Source of the DNA: CANJBX01 sp035556735
GTDB taxonomy: Bacteria > Pseudomonadota > Alphaproteobacteria > Rhizobiales > Xanthobacteraceae
Length of the DNA stretch: 64,000 bases
Direction: 5' to 3'
NCBI GenBank assembly: GCA_035556735.1
Contig: DATMFF010000006.1
Coordinates: forward strand, 186,001 to 250,000
The notes beneath the pieces were generated by a model. That model saw nothing but the letters and a program-made list of their open reading frames with translations. It was not told the DNA's origin and made no database searches. The position numbers and the translations under genes are program-made. Shown piece by piece: positions 1 through 8,316 of this stretch (the first letter of the stretch is position 1; every line of letters starts with the position of its first letter).

Positions 1-306
1 ACCCTGTTCGGCCGCCACTGGGGCGCCACCGAGCATCACCCCTTCCTGCATTTCGAAGTCTGCTACTATCAGGCCATCGAATTCGCCATCGCACACAGGC
101 TGGCGCGGGTCGAAGCCGGCGCACAGGGCGAGCACAAGCTCGCGCGCGGGTACTTGCCCCAGACCACGTATTCGGCGCACTACATCGCCGATGCAGGTTT
201 CCGCCGTGCGGTGGCCGACTATCTGGCGCGCGAGCGCGCGTATGTGCGCGCCGCAGGAGAAGAGCTCGAAGAGATGTCCCCTTTCCGCCGCGACGCCAGT
301 GCGTGA
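1..306 (+). CDS. C-terminal part of a GNAT/FemAB-like N-acetyltransferase family protein (COG3146 type), cut by the window edge
   Basis: The frame is open from base 1 to a TGA at 304-306, giving about 101 residues with no start in the window. Visible stretches (LFGRHWGATE, FEVCYYQAIEF, EAGAQGEHKLARGYLP, TYSAHYIA) resemble the C-terminal half of the COG3146/DUF482 proteins, which belong to the acyl-CoA N-acyltransferase superfamily. Members are about 380 residues long and their substrate is not settled. It ends 27 bases before the HIT-family gene on the same strand, so the two may be co-transcribed. The family call rests on remembered motifs only. Confidence 0.75.
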   Translation, partial: TLFGRHWGATEHHPFLHFEVCYYQAIEFAIAHRLARVEAGAQGEHKLARGYLPQTTYSAHYIADAGFRRAVADYLARERAYVRAAGEELEEMSPFRRDASA

Positions 307-333
307 CCCGGCGAGTGCAACCACGAGGGCGCG

Positions 334-762
334 ATGCCAACCTACGATGCAAATAACGTCTTCGCCAAAATCCTGCGGGGCGAATTGCCATGCCACAAGG
401 TCTATGAGGATGATCGGGCTTTCGCATTCCTCGACATCATGCCGCGCGCACCCGGCCACACGCTGATCATCCCGAAGGCGCCGGTGCGTACGCTGCTCGA
501 CATCGCACCCGACGACCTCTCTCACGTGATGGCAGTCGTGCAGAAGGTCGCGCGGGCGGCCACAACTGTGTTCGACGCCGATGGCATCACGCTACAGCAA
601 TTCAATGAGGCCGCCGGTGGACAGGTGGTGTTCCACCTGCACTTCCATGTCATCCCCCGCAAGAACGGCGTTGCGATGAAACCGCCGGCGAGCGTGAAAG
701 AGGAAGCTGCCGTGCTCTCCGAGCACGCCCAGCGACTGTCGGCTGCCCTGAAGACCGCCTGA
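334..762 (+). CDS. HIT family (histidine triad) nucleotide-binding protein
   Basis: A 142-residue protein of the usual length for HIT-domain hydrolases. The histidine triad H101-L-H103-F-H105-V lies in the C-terminal half and supplies the catalytic histidine that attacks the alpha-phosphate of nucleotide phosphoramidates or dinucleotides. The N-terminal FAKILRGELPCHKVYED and GHTLIIPK stretches are typical of the Hint/HinT branch. The ATG at 334 follows a GAGGG ribosome-binding site. The true substrate cannot be deduced. It ends 3 bases before the convergent azlD stop. Confidence 0.9.
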   Translation: MPTYDANNVFAKILRGELPCHKVYEDDRAFAFLDIMPRAPGHTLIIPKAPVRTLLDIAPDDLSHVMAVVQKVARAATTVFDADGITLQQFNEAAGGQVVFHLHFHVIPRKNGVAMKPPASVKEEAAVLSEHAQRLSAALKTA

Positions 763-765
763 CCT

Positions 766-1107
766 TCACAGCAGCAACGCGCCAAGCACAAGGGCGGCCT
801 CGCCGGCCAGCACACCGACGAAGATGGAGCGGCGAGCCAGCAAGAAGGCGACGCAGCCGACCACGACCGCGCCAAGCCGTACCGTCAGCGTAACCTCGGC
901 CAGCGGACCCGGCGGAATGAGCACGAGTTGCGAGATCACCCCCGCCAGGACGGCCGTGGCGACGGCGCGCACCCACACCAGCAGTTCCGACTCCTCGTCG
1001 AGCCGGCGCGCCACCACGAGACCGAGGAAGCGCCACACCTCGTTTGGCAGGAATCCGGCAAGGATCAACGCCAAATACGGGCCGATTTCGGCCATGGTCG
1101 CCTTCAT
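766..1107 (-). CDS. azlD: AzlD family small subunit of a branched-chain amino acid exporter
   Basis: A 113-residue, very hydrophobic protein with about four membrane segments, as in AzlD/YgaH proteins, which pair with AzlC/YgaZ to export branched-chain amino acids across the inner membrane. GFLPNEVWRFLG near residues 18-29 is a recognisable AzlD stretch. The ATG overlaps the azlC stop by 4 bases (ATGA) and has a GGAGGGG site inside azlC, so translation is probably coupled. The exported substrate is inferred from the family. Confidence 0.85.
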   Translation of the reverse strand: MKATMAEIGPYLALILAGFLPNEVWRFLGLVVARRLDEESELLVWVRAVATAVLAGVISQLVLIPPGPLAEVTLTVRLGAVVVGCVAFLLARRSIFVGVLAGEAALVLGALLL

Positions 1108-1835
1108 CGGCCCCTCCGAAGGCGATGGACCCCGTAGGCGAGCGTGCCGGCGGCGAGCCCGGCCAGAAGCAAGCCGAGACTGACCTTGGCATAGGCGAGC
1201 GCCGGCGCCAGCACCAATCCGAACGCCAGTGCCAGCCGATCGATGAGTTGCCGGCTATTGCGAACGAGGGACACCAGAAACGACATCGGCGTGAGGAAGA
1301 GCACCGCTGCCGCGAACAGCGGCGGGAGCTTCGCCGCCATGGCGTAGCCCACGACGCTTGCGACGAGAGCCGTCGTCATCATCACCGTGCCGAGCCCGTT
1401 GCAGAATGCTATGCGGTGTTCGCGCGGCAGCGTCGGCGCAAGGCGCAGGCCCTCCACCCACATGCTCGCCGCCGTAAAGTGCGTCGGCAGGAACAATTGA
1501 TGTGCGCGCGTGTCGGACGTCTTGATGACAGGCAGCAACGCCGCGACCATCGGCAGGAAACGCATTGCCGACAACGTCACGGCGATAGCCGCCTCGGCCA
1601 ACGGCACGCCGGAGCCAAGCGTTGTCACCAGGATCACCTGGGCCGGCGCCGCCCATACCAGGATGGTGGAGAGCAGCGACCACAGCAGGCTGAAGCCGAG
1701 GTCATGGCAGAGCGCGCCGTAGCCGACGAAGGTGCCGAGCAGCACGTAGGCGAAGACGGAGGTCGCCCCGGTCTTCACGCCGTGCGCGAAGGCCGCGGCT
1801 GACGACGTCGGCGCTCCGGCTCCGTCGGCAGGCAT
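1104..1835 (-). CDS. azlC: AzlC family large subunit of a branched-chain amino acid exporter
   Basis: A 243-residue polytopic inner-membrane protein of the AzlC/YgaZ family. Segments such as WAAPAQVILVTTL and LSAMRFLPMVAALLPV are typical of this family. With AzlD it should form the two-subunit exporter for valine, leucine or related amino acids. It is the first gene of a two-gene operon and overlaps azlD by 4 bases. The ATG at 1835 has only a weak ribosome-binding site. No regulator gene of the Lrp type is adjacent, so control is unknown. Confidence 0.88.
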   Translation of the reverse strand: MPADGAGAPTSSAAAFAHGVKTGATSVFAYVLLGTFVGYGALCHDLGFSLLWSLLSTILVWAAPAQVILVTTLGSGVPLAEAAIAVTLSAMRFLPMVAALLPVIKTSDTRAHQLFLPTHFTAASMWVEGLRLAPTLPREHRIAFCNGLGTVMMTTALVASVVGYAMAAKLPPLFAAAVLFLTPMSFLVSLVRNSRQLIDRLALAFGLVLAPALAYAKVSLGLLLAGLAAGTLAYGVHRLRRGR

Positions 1836-1911
1836 TCCGCGTCTGTGTCACGTCGGCGCGGGAGGCGCAATCGCACGTTCCGGCATGCCGCGCATGTGCA
1901 CGGTTGCCCCA

Positions 1912-1940
1912 CAAGAAAGAAACCGGGCCTTGCGGCCCGG
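1912..1940 (-). terminator. Rho-independent terminator of clpA
   Basis: A 7-bp perfect stem, CCGGGCC (1923-1929) with GGCCCGG (1934-1940), and a TTGC loop. On the minus strand it is followed by TTTCTTTCTT. It lies about 25 bases after the clpA stop, between clpA and the start of azlC. Confidence 0.85.
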
Positions 1941-1965
1941 CTTTTCAACTTTTCGGCTGCGGCGG

Positions 1966-4392
1966 CTAGGCCTTGACCAGCGGCACCTTCGGCACGGAGC
2001 CGCGCCCGTTGCCGGAGGAGCCGCCCCCCTTCGGGCCGGACGGCTTGGCGCGGCGCGCGGACGGCTTGCGCTTGCGCTTCTCCGGCACCTTCTCGGGCTT
2101 GGGTTGCACCGGTCCGGCCGGATACTCGAAGCCGAGCTTCTCCAGGCCGGCCTCGTCCTTGACCACCACCACGCGCACGTGGCCGCCGTTCTTGAGCTTG
2201 CCGAACAGCACTTCGTCGGCGAGGCCCTTCTTGATGTTCTCCTGGATCACGCGGGCCATCGGCCGCGCGCCCATCTGCTCGTCGTAGCCGTGCTTGATCA
2301 GCCACTTGGTGGCGTCGTCCGACAGCTCGATGGTGACGTCGCGGTCGGCGAGCTGAGCCTCGAGCTGCAGCACGAACTTCTCCACCACCTTCGCGATGAT
2401 CTCCTTGCTCAGGTGGTTGAACGTGATGATCGAATCCAACCGGTTGCGGAATTCCGGCGCGAACAGCTTGTTGATCGCTTCGGCATCGTCGCCTTCACGC
2501 TTCGTGCGGGTGAAGCCGTACGCCGCCTTGGCGAGATCGGCCGCGCCCGCGTTCGTGGTCATGATCAGGATCACGTTGCGGAAGTCGACCTGTTTGCCGT
2601 TGTGATCGGTCAGCTTGCCGTGATCCATGATCTGCAGCAGCACGTTGAACAGATCCGGATGCGCCTTCTCGATCTCGTCGAGCAGCAGCACGCAATGCGG
2701 ATGCTGGTCGACGCCGTCGGTCAGAAGACCGCCCTGGTCGAAGCCGACGTAGCCCGGAGGCGCGCCGATCAGGCGCGAGACCGTGTGGCGCTCCATGTAC
2801 TCCGACATGTCGAAGCGGATCAGCTCGACCCCGAGCGAGGCGGCGAGCTGCTTGGCCACTTCGGTCTTGCCGACACCGGTCGGGCCGGAGAACAGGTAGC
2901 AGCCGATTGGCTTCTCCGGCTCGCGCAGGCCGGCGCGCGCCAGCTTGATCGAGGCGGACAGCGCCTCGATCGGCTTGTCCTGGCCGTACACCACCCGCTT
3001 GAGCGTGCCTTCCAGGTGAGCGAGCACCTCGGCGTCGTCCTTGGACACGGTCTTGGGCGGAATTCGCGCCATCGTTGCGATGGTCGCCTCGACCTCCTTC
3101 AAACCGATGGTCTTCTTGCGGCGGTTCTCCGGCAGCAACATCTGTGCCGCTCCAGACTCGTCGATCACGTCGATCGCCTTGTCGGGCAGCTTGCGGTCGT
3201 GGATGTAGCGCGCCGACAGTTCCACCGCCGCCTTGATCGCCTCGTTGGTGTACTTGAGCTTGTGGTAGTCCTCGAAGTACGGCTTGAGTCCCTTGAGGAT
3301 CTCGATCGCGTCCGGGACCGACGGCTCGTTCACGTCGATCTTCTGGAAGCGCCGCACCAGCGCACGGTCCTTCTCGAAATACTGGCGGTACTCCTTGTAG
3401 GTGGTCGACCCGATGCAGCGCACGCTGCCGGAAGACAGCGCAGGCTTGAGCAGGTTCGAAGCATCCATCGCGCCGCCCGACGTGGCGCCCGCGCCGATCA
3501 CGGTGTGGATCTCGTCGATGAACAGGATGGCGCCCGGATAGGCCTCCAATTCCTTGATCACCTGCTTGAGGCGCTCCTCGAAATCACCGCGGTAGCGCGT
3601 GCCGGCGAGCAGCGTTCCCATGTCGAGCGCGAACACGGTCGCGTTCTCGAGTACTTCCGGCACCTCGCCGTTCACGATGCGACGCGCGAGCCCCTCCGCG
3701 ATCGCGGTCTTGCCGACGCCGGCTTCGCCGACGAACAGCGGATTGTTCTTCTGGCGGCGGCAGAGCACCTGGATGGTGCGGCTGATTTCCGCGTCGCGGC
3801 CGATCAGCGGGTCGATCTTGCCCTCACGCGCCTTCTTGTTGAGGTTGACGCAGTATGCGTCCAGCGCATCGCCCTTCTTCTTCTGCTCCTCGCCCGACTT
3901 GGTGTCGGCGTCCTCGTCGACGCCGCGCGCCGCGCGTGCCTCACTCAGGCCCGGACGCTTGGCAATGCCATGGCTGATGTAGTTGACCGCATCGTAGCGA
4001 GTCATCTCCTGCTCCTGCAGGAAATAGGCGGCGTGGCTTTCGCGCTCGGCGAAGATCGCGACCAGCACGTTCGCGCCGGTCACCTCCTCGCGGCCCGAAG
4101 ACTGCACGTGAATGACGGCGCGCTGGATGACGCGCTGGAACCCGGCGGTCGGCTTGGAGTCCTCGGCGCTCTCGGTGACGAGGTTCTCCAGCTCGGACTC
4201 GATGTAGGAGACGAGATTGCGGCGAAGCTTCTCGATGTCGACGTTGCAGGCCTTCATGACCGCTGCGGCGTCCGAATCGTCGATGAGGGCCAGCAGCAGG
4301 TGCTCCAGCGTCGCGTACTCGTGGTGGCGCTCGTTGGCCAGCGCCAGAGCGCGGTGCAGCGAACGTTCCAAGCTACCTGAAAATGTGGGCAT
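1966..4392 (-). CDS. clpA: ATP-dependent Clp protease ATP-binding subunit ClpA
   Basis: An 808-residue AAA+ unfoldase that feeds substrates to the ClpP protease and uses ClpS as the N-end-rule adaptor. A Clp N-domain covers about residues 1-140. The first AAA module has Walker A GEAGVGKT (222-229) and Walker B FIDEIH (291-296). The second has Walker A GPTGVGKT (503-510) and Walker B LLLDEIE (about 569-575). After the D2 module the last 50 residues are Lys/Arg/Gly/Pro-rich, which is common in rhizobial ClpA. The partner clpS lies 138 bases upstream on the same strand, the standard arrangement. clpP is not in the window. Confidence 0.97.
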   Translation of the reverse strand: MPTFSGSLERSLHRALALANERHHEYATLEHLLLALIDDSDAAAVMKACNVDIEKLRRNLVSYIESELENLVTESAEDSKPTAGFQRVIQRAVIHVQSSGREEVTGANVLVAIFAERESHAAYFLQEQEMTRYDAVNYISHGIAKRPGLSEARAARGVDEDADTKSGEEQKKKGDALDAYCVNLNKKAREGKIDPLIGRDAEISRTIQVLCRRQKNNPLFVGEAGVGKTAIAEGLARRIVNGEVPEVLENATVFALDMGTLLAGTRYRGDFEERLKQVIKELEAYPGAILFIDEIHTVIGAGATSGGAMDASNLLKPALSSGSVRCIGSTTYKEYRQYFEKDRALVRRFQKIDVNEPSVPDAIEILKGLKPYFEDYHKLKYTNEAIKAAVELSARYIHDRKLPDKAIDVIDESGAAQMLLPENRRKKTIGLKEVEATIATMARIPPKTVSKDDAEVLAHLEGTLKRVVYGQDKPIEALSASIKLARAGLREPEKPIGCYLFSGPTGVGKTEVAKQLAASLGVELIRFDMSEYMERHTVSRLIGAPPGYVGFDQGGLLTDGVDQHPHCVLLLDEIEKAHPDLFNVLLQIMDHGKLTDHNGKQVDFRNVILIMTTNAGAADLAKAAYGFTRTKREGDDAEAINKLFAPEFRNRLDSIITFNHLSKEIIAKVVEKFVLQLEAQLADRDVTIELSDDATKWLIKHGYDEQMGARPMARVIQENIKKGLADEVLFGKLKNGGHVRVVVVKDEAGLEKLGFEYPAGPVQPKPEKVPEKRKRKPSARRAKPSGPKGGGSSGNGRGSVPKVPLVKA

Positions 4393-4530
4393 CAGATCGA
4401 TTCACTTTCGTTCGATTTGTTTCCGGTTTCGTCGCCAGTTCGGTTCGTTCCCTCTGATCCTACCAATTCCGTCGACGCCAGTCGGTTCAACTTGGTACCG
4501 CCGACGCCCCCCGTCAACCGAAGGCACCGC

Positions 4531-4926
4531 TCACTTTTTTTCCATCACGCACTGCAGGGGGTGCTGATGCTTGCGTGCAAAATCCATGACCTGCGTCACT
4601 TTGGTCTCCGCCACCTCGTAGGTAAAGATCCCGCACTCACCGATCCCGTGGTGGTGGACATGCAACATGATCTGCGTCGCGGCGTCACGATCCTTGTTGA
4701 AAAAGCGCTCGAGCACGTGCACCACGAACTCCATCGGGGTGTAGTCGTCGTTGAGCAGCAGGACCCGATAGAGGCTCGGACGCTTCGTCTGAGGCTTGGT
4801 TTTCGCGATGACCGCCGTCCCGGTGGCATCCTCCGACTTGCGCTTCTTGTCGTCACCGCCGGCCAGCCGCGGCTTCCAGTCGGATCGAGCATCTGCGGAC
4901 GGCGTGAGCTGGCGAATAGATGTCAT
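4531..4926 (-). CDS. clpS: ATP-dependent Clp protease adaptor ClpS
   Basis: From the ATG at 4926 the protein has 131 residues. The C-terminal core (YRVLLLNDDYTPMEFVV, then HVHHHGIGECGIFTYEVAETK) is the ClpS fold that binds N-degron substrates and docks on the ClpA N-domain. About 45 residues before it are charged and probably disordered, somewhat longer than in E. coli ClpS. An ATG 20 codons further upstream (4986) is open, but the added sequence does not look like ClpS. Neither start has a strong ribosome-binding site. clpA follows on the same strand. Confidence 0.93.
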   Translation of the reverse strand: MTSIRQLTPSADARSDWKPRLAGGDDKKRKSEDATGTAVIAKTKPQTKRPSLYRVLLLNDDYTPMEFVVHVLERFFNKDRDAATQIMLHVHHHGIGECGIFTYEVAETKVTQVMDFARKHQHPLQCVMEKK

Positions 4927-5015
4927 GGCGGAATGAATCAGTTGCGGCTCACCGTGGCGGCTGCAGTGCGAAGACGCAGGAATCATGCCGTAAACGGCCC
5001 GGGTTTTGTAGTGGA

Positions 5016-5044
5016 ATTATAATATGCAGCGTCCGCTTTGGTTT
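5016..5044 (-). promoter_or_regulatory. Possible clpS promoter
   Basis: A perfect TATAAT on the minus strand (5016-5021) sits in an AT-rich island about 90 bases upstream of the clpS ATG. The matching -35 position (about 5039-5044) is not close to TTGACA, so the call rests mainly on the -10 box. Confidence 0.35.
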
Positions 5045-5215
5045 CCAGTGCGCCACCGTCGAACGCGCCTGCGGGGATGCGGCCTTTCCGGCGATTCGCT
5101 TCCCACTTCCGCGTCTCGCGCCGCCTGCAGGCACACCCGGCGCGCACCAGGCGTGCTAGCCGGCGAGCGCTTCGCGCGACGTATCGCCGTACCGAGCCGC
5201 GCGAGTCCGCATCCG

Positions 5216-5247
5216 CAAACAAAAAGCCCGGCATTGCGGCCGGGCTT
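5216..5247 (-). terminator. Rho-independent terminator of the phasin gene
   Basis: Stem GCCCGGC (5226-5232) with GCCGGGC (5239-5245), extended by two A-T pairs, with a six-base loop. On the minus strand it is followed by TTTTTGTTTG. It begins 25 bases beyond the phasin stop. Confidence 0.88.
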
Positions 5248-5272
5248 GAACGCTGGCTTCGTGCTGCAACCG

Positions 5273-5611
5273 TTAGCTGCTGCTACCGGCCTTGCCGAAC
5301 ATCGTCTCGAAGGGCTTGTAGCTCTCCTTCGCGAGGTCGCTGTAGAGGTCGCCCAGCTTGGTCGCCTCAGTCACGAAGCCTTCGTAGCTCGCCTTCAGGT
5401 AATCGGTCTGCACCTCGATCGCCTTGTCCAGGGTCTTGGCACCGAGCAGCTTCTCCATCGCCGCGGAACCTTCCTCGAACGACTTCTTCGAGTAGTCGGC
5501 CATCTCGGCTGCAATCGCCTGAATGCTCTTGGACACGGCGCCCACCGACTTCATGGTGACGTCCATGCTGTCCTTGCTGAATTTCTGCACGTCTTCGAAA
5601 TTCGTGATCAT
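5273..5611 (-). CDS. Phasin family protein
   Basis: From the ATG at 5611, which follows a GGGAGAAC ribosome-binding site, the protein has 112 residues, typical of the rhizobial phasin_2 family. It is mostly amphipathic helix, with stretches such as MITNFEDVQKFSKDSMD and KSFEEGSAAMEKLLGAKT. Phasins coat polyhydroxyalkanoate granules or act as small granule-associated stress proteins. An upstream start at 5752 would add 47 residues unlike any phasin. A promoter and a strong terminator suggest a monocistronic unit. No PHA synthase gene is in the window, so granule binding is inferred from the family. Confidence 0.9.
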   Translation of the reverse strand: MITNFEDVQKFSKDSMDVTMKSVGAVSKSIQAIAAEMADYSKKSFEEGSAAMEKLLGAKTLDKAIEVQTDYLKASYEGFVTEATKLGDLYSDLAKESYKPFETMFGKAGSSS

Positions 5612-5974
5612 GGCTCGTTCTCCCGGCGCGTTTGCTCCCACGGCCGCTTGTGGCGTTGCACTGATGCGCAACCGACAGGCATAGGTTATGCCGCGGTGCA
5701 CAAAAGTCAATGAGAAAATATTGCAGCGCAACATTTTCCGCACCAGCGTCAAAACTCCCGTAAGATTAACCGTTTAACAACACGGCACCCCTACGGTAAC
5801 GGGCTGGGCCATTGCAAACGCAATGGAATTTGGGCACCGTTCCTTGTCCGCAGGGGTGGGCAAACCATTGGCAAGACGCCGTTTTGGGCAAGGCAAATAA
5901 GTCAGGCCGCCAAGAGCGATTTTGCGGCCTGATCCGGACGCGCCTTGCATCCGGCTGGAACGAGGGGACAGTTC
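5612..5974. other. Divergent intergenic region between the phasin and carboxypeptidase genes
   Basis: 363 bases, clearly more AT-rich in the middle than the flanks. It contains the candidate phasin promoter on the minus strand and a symmetrical TTAACCGTTTAA (about 5766-5777) that resembles a pair of response-regulator half-sites. No credible small gene was seen. Confidence 0.5.
5681..5710 (-). promoter_or_regulatory. Candidate housekeeping-type promoter of the phasin gene
   Basis: On the minus strand a TTGACT -35 box (5705-5710) is followed after 18 bases by ACCTAT (5681-5686) within TAACCTAT. The distance to the phasin ATG is about 70 bases. Confidence 0.45.
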
Positions 5975-7540
5975 ATGCGTCGAGCGTCGCGGTTCTCGTA
6001 CGGTTTTCGTGTTGCTGCCTTGGGGCTCGTCACTGTCGTTGCCGCGACCGCGCTGACCGCCACGTCGGCGGACGCCAAAAAGCGTAGCAAGTCCGCCAAG
6101 AGCAGCCATCGTGCCAAGGTCGTGCGCTACACGCCGCCCTATGCCGCAATCGTGGTCGATGCGAATTCGGGCAAGGTGCTGCACGAAGCCAACGCTGATG
6201 CGCCCCGCCACCCGGCCTCCATCACCAAGGTGATGACCCTCTATCTGCTCTTTGAGCGCCTCGAAGCGGGCCAACTCACCCTCCGCAGCGGTCTGCCCGT
6301 CTCGCCCCATGCGGCCGCACAGGCCCCATCGAAGCTCGGCTTGAAGCCGGGGGAAACGATCGCCGTCGACGATGCGATCCGTGCGCTGGTGACGAAGTCG
6401 GCCAATGACGTCGCCGTGGTCGTGGCCGAAGCACTCGGCCAGGATGAAGCGAGCTTCGCCCGCCTGATGACGAGCAAGGCGCGCGCGCTCGGGATGCGCA
6501 ATACCGTCTATCGCAACGCCTCCGGCCTGCCCAATCCCGAGCAAATCACCACCGCTCGCGATCAAGCCTTGCTCGGACGCGCCATCCAGGATCGCTTCCC
6601 GAAATATTATCGCTATTTCTCGACCGCCTCCTTCACCTACAAGGGGCGTTCCATGCGCAACCACAACAAGCTGCTGGGCAGCATGGAAGGCGTCGACGGC
6701 ATCAAGACCGGCTACGTCAACGCGTCCGGCTTCAACCTGCTCGCCTCGCTCAAGCGCAACCACCGGCACCTGGTCGCGGTGGTCATGGGAGGCCGCAGCG
6801 GCGGCTCCCGCGATGCGCGCATGCGGGAACTGCTCAACGGCAATCTCAAACTGGCATCGACCACCCGCACGGCGCCCGTCATCGTCGAAGCGCCGGAGGC
6901 GGCAGGCAGCCGCGTCGCCGCGGTCGCGGCACCGGTCCCGCTGCCGACCCCTGCCCCCGCGTCGATCGCTGTTTCGGCACAGGAACCTGCGGTGGCAGCG
7001 TCGGATGATGCTCCCGAGCAGGGAGACGCGAGCCCCGAAACCACCGCCACGGCGGTCGAGGCCGGCGGGGAGATCGAGCCGATCCGCGTGAAGACGGTGA
7101 AGGTCAAGGCCAGCATGCTGCCCTCGATCGCCATCGGCAGCAAGCTCCCCGCTGCCTCCGAAGGCCAATCGCTCGCGGCTGCGGACGCACGCAAGCCCGC
7201 CGATGATGCCCGGCAGGCCGCCACGCCCGTCGTCGTCGCCAAGGTGACGCCGCCGGAGGCGCCGGCCACGACGCCGGCGGTCGCACGCACGCCCGGGTCC
7301 GACTGGATGATCCAGGTCGGCGCCTTGGAATCGCGCGAGCAGGCGGACGAGCGTCTTGCCAAGGCACGTGCCAAGGCCTCCAAGTTCCTCGACAAGGCCA
7401 AGCCGTTCACCGAGCCGATCATCAAGGCCGACGTGCGCCTGTGGCGCGCGCGCTTCTCGGGTATCAGCAAGACCGAGGCGGAGGCCGCCTGCAAGACGCT
7501 CAAGAGCGCCAAGATCGTCTGCATCGCGCTGAGGAACTGA
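5975..7540 (+). CDS. D-alanyl-D-alanine carboxypeptidase (peptidase S11) with C-terminal SPOR domain
   Basis: 521 residues from the ATG at 5975, which follows GAGGGGAC. It has a signal peptide (about 1-34), then a penicillin-binding protein catalytic domain with S82-x-x-K85 (SITK), S142-A-N144 and K244-T-G246, the three motifs of low-molecular-mass D,D-carboxypeptidases that trim pentapeptide stems in the periplasm. A 150-residue Ala/Pro/Val-rich linker leads to a SPOR domain in the last 80 or so residues (from DWMIQVGALESREQADERL), which would bring it to denuded glycan at the septum. Other starts just upstream lack a good ribosome-binding site. Confidence 0.93.
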   Translation: MRRASRFSYGFRVAALGLVTVVAATALTATSADAKKRSKSAKSSHRAKVVRYTPPYAAIVVDANSGKVLHEANADAPRHPASITKVMTLYLLFERLEAGQLTLRSGLPVSPHAAAQAPSKLGLKPGETIAVDDAIRALVTKSANDVAVVVAEALGQDEASFARLMTSKARALGMRNTVYRNASGLPNPEQITTARDQALLGRAIQDRFPKYYRYFSTASFTYKGRSMRNHNKLLGSMEGVDGIKTGYVNASGFNLLASLKRNHRHLVAVVMGGRSGGSRDARMRELLNGNLKLASTTRTAPVIVEAPEAAGSRVAAVAAPVPLPTPAPASIAVSAQEPAVAASDDAPEQGDASPETTATAVEAGGEIEPIRVKTVKVKASMLPSIAIGSKLPAASEGQSLAAADARKPADDARQAATPVVVAKVTPPEAPATTPAVARTPGSDWMIQVGALESREQADERLAKARAKASKFLDKAKPFTEPIIKADVRLWRARFSGISKTEAEAACKTLKSAKIVCIALRN

Positions 7541-7613
7541 AACCGTTTGGTAACGCCGGCGTGCGAACGTGCGGCTGCGCTGGAAGCGCAGTGTTCACGC
7601 GTGAGTATGTCGT

Positions 7614-8315
7614 TCAGCGATGGCGGCGAAGAAGCAGATCCTTGGCCTCGTTGACCCGGGCCGCCAGATACGTCGATCCCCCCTGGTCGGGGTGCAGCTT
7701 TTTCATCAGCAGGCGGTGGGCGCGGCTGACCTCGTCCGCCGAGGCGCCTGGCGCAACGCCAAGGATCTGATAGGCCTCCTCTTCGGTCATGTGGCTGCTA
7801 CGCGCCGCATGTCGCTTCCCCGCTGCCGCACCACCGTCAGCGTGTTCACGCCATCGGGGATGCCGGCGGTCAAGATACGCTGCGAGTAGCATCCGGCTCT
7901 CCTCGTCGATCTCCTTGAGCAATCCGAGCAGCGACGGCAGGTCGAGCGCATCGAGCGTGACGCCCTGGTAGCGTCCCGCAAGCACGCGCCCCGACATCGC
8001 GCCGGTGTCGTGGTCGAGCGTCATCTCCAGGAAGGACGAGTGGACCCGCGACGTCTGGCCGGTGCGCTTCTGCGTGCGCGGGCCAAGACCCAGGGCCGAC
8101 CATGGCAGCCAGCCAAGCAGGCCGAGGCCCGCCGCGCCGAGCGGCACCGCAAGCTGGATCTGGCCGCGGATGGCGAGAAATGCCGCGGCGGCGAGCGCCG
8201 CCACTCCGCCCGCCGCACGCATCCCGATCGCCAACCCTTTGGGATTGGCTTTGACGAACCCGTGCAGGGCCCACAGCACGATCAGGAGCGCGGCGATTCC
8301 AAGCAGGACGGTCAT
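7614..8315 (-). CDS. Membrane-anchored J-domain (DnaJ-like) protein
   Basis: 233 residues. Two or three membrane segments occupy residues 1-75 (one at 1-20, a hydrophobic block at 33-75). A soluble middle part follows, and a short J-domain fills the last 57 residues (EEAYQILGVAPGASADEV) with the HPD motif at 208-210 that stimulates Hsp70 ATPase activity. The C-terminal J-domain resembles the Tim14/Pam18 type. The gene starts 1 base after the VWA gene ends, so they are almost certainly co-translated. The middle region (residues 95-155, MTLDHDTGAMSGRVLAG) is conserved in rhizobia but has no assigned role. Confidence 0.85.
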   Translation of the reverse strand: MTVLLGIAALLIVLWALHGFVKANPKGLAIGMRAAGGVAALAAAAFLAIRGQIQLAVPLGAAGLGLLGWLPWSALGLGPRTQKRTGQTSRVHSSFLEMTLDHDTGAMSGRVLAGRYQGVTLDALDLPSLLGLLKEIDEESRMLLAAYLDRRHPRWREHADGGAAAGKRHAARSSHMTEEEAYQILGVAPGASADEVSRAHRLLMKKLHPDQGGSTYLAARVNEAKDLLLRRHR

Positions 8316-8316
8316 G

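Larger units (their letters stand above)
4927..5272. other. Intergenic region between phasin and clpS
   Basis: 346 bases without a convincing gene. It holds the phasin terminator near 5216-5247 and a possible clpS promoter with a TATAAT box near 5016-5021. The rest is GC-rich sequence in which I see no repeat or conserved RNA. Confidence 0.6.

Noticed and set aside
1885..4380. Very long open frame on the plus strand, opposite clpA
   Set aside because: It mirrors clpA codon bias in a high-GC genome and has no recognisable motif; clpA itself is certain.
5774..7168. Long minus-strand open frame opposite the carboxypeptidase
   Set aside because: Composition is an antisense shadow with no domain, while the plus-strand gene has all its catalytic motifs.
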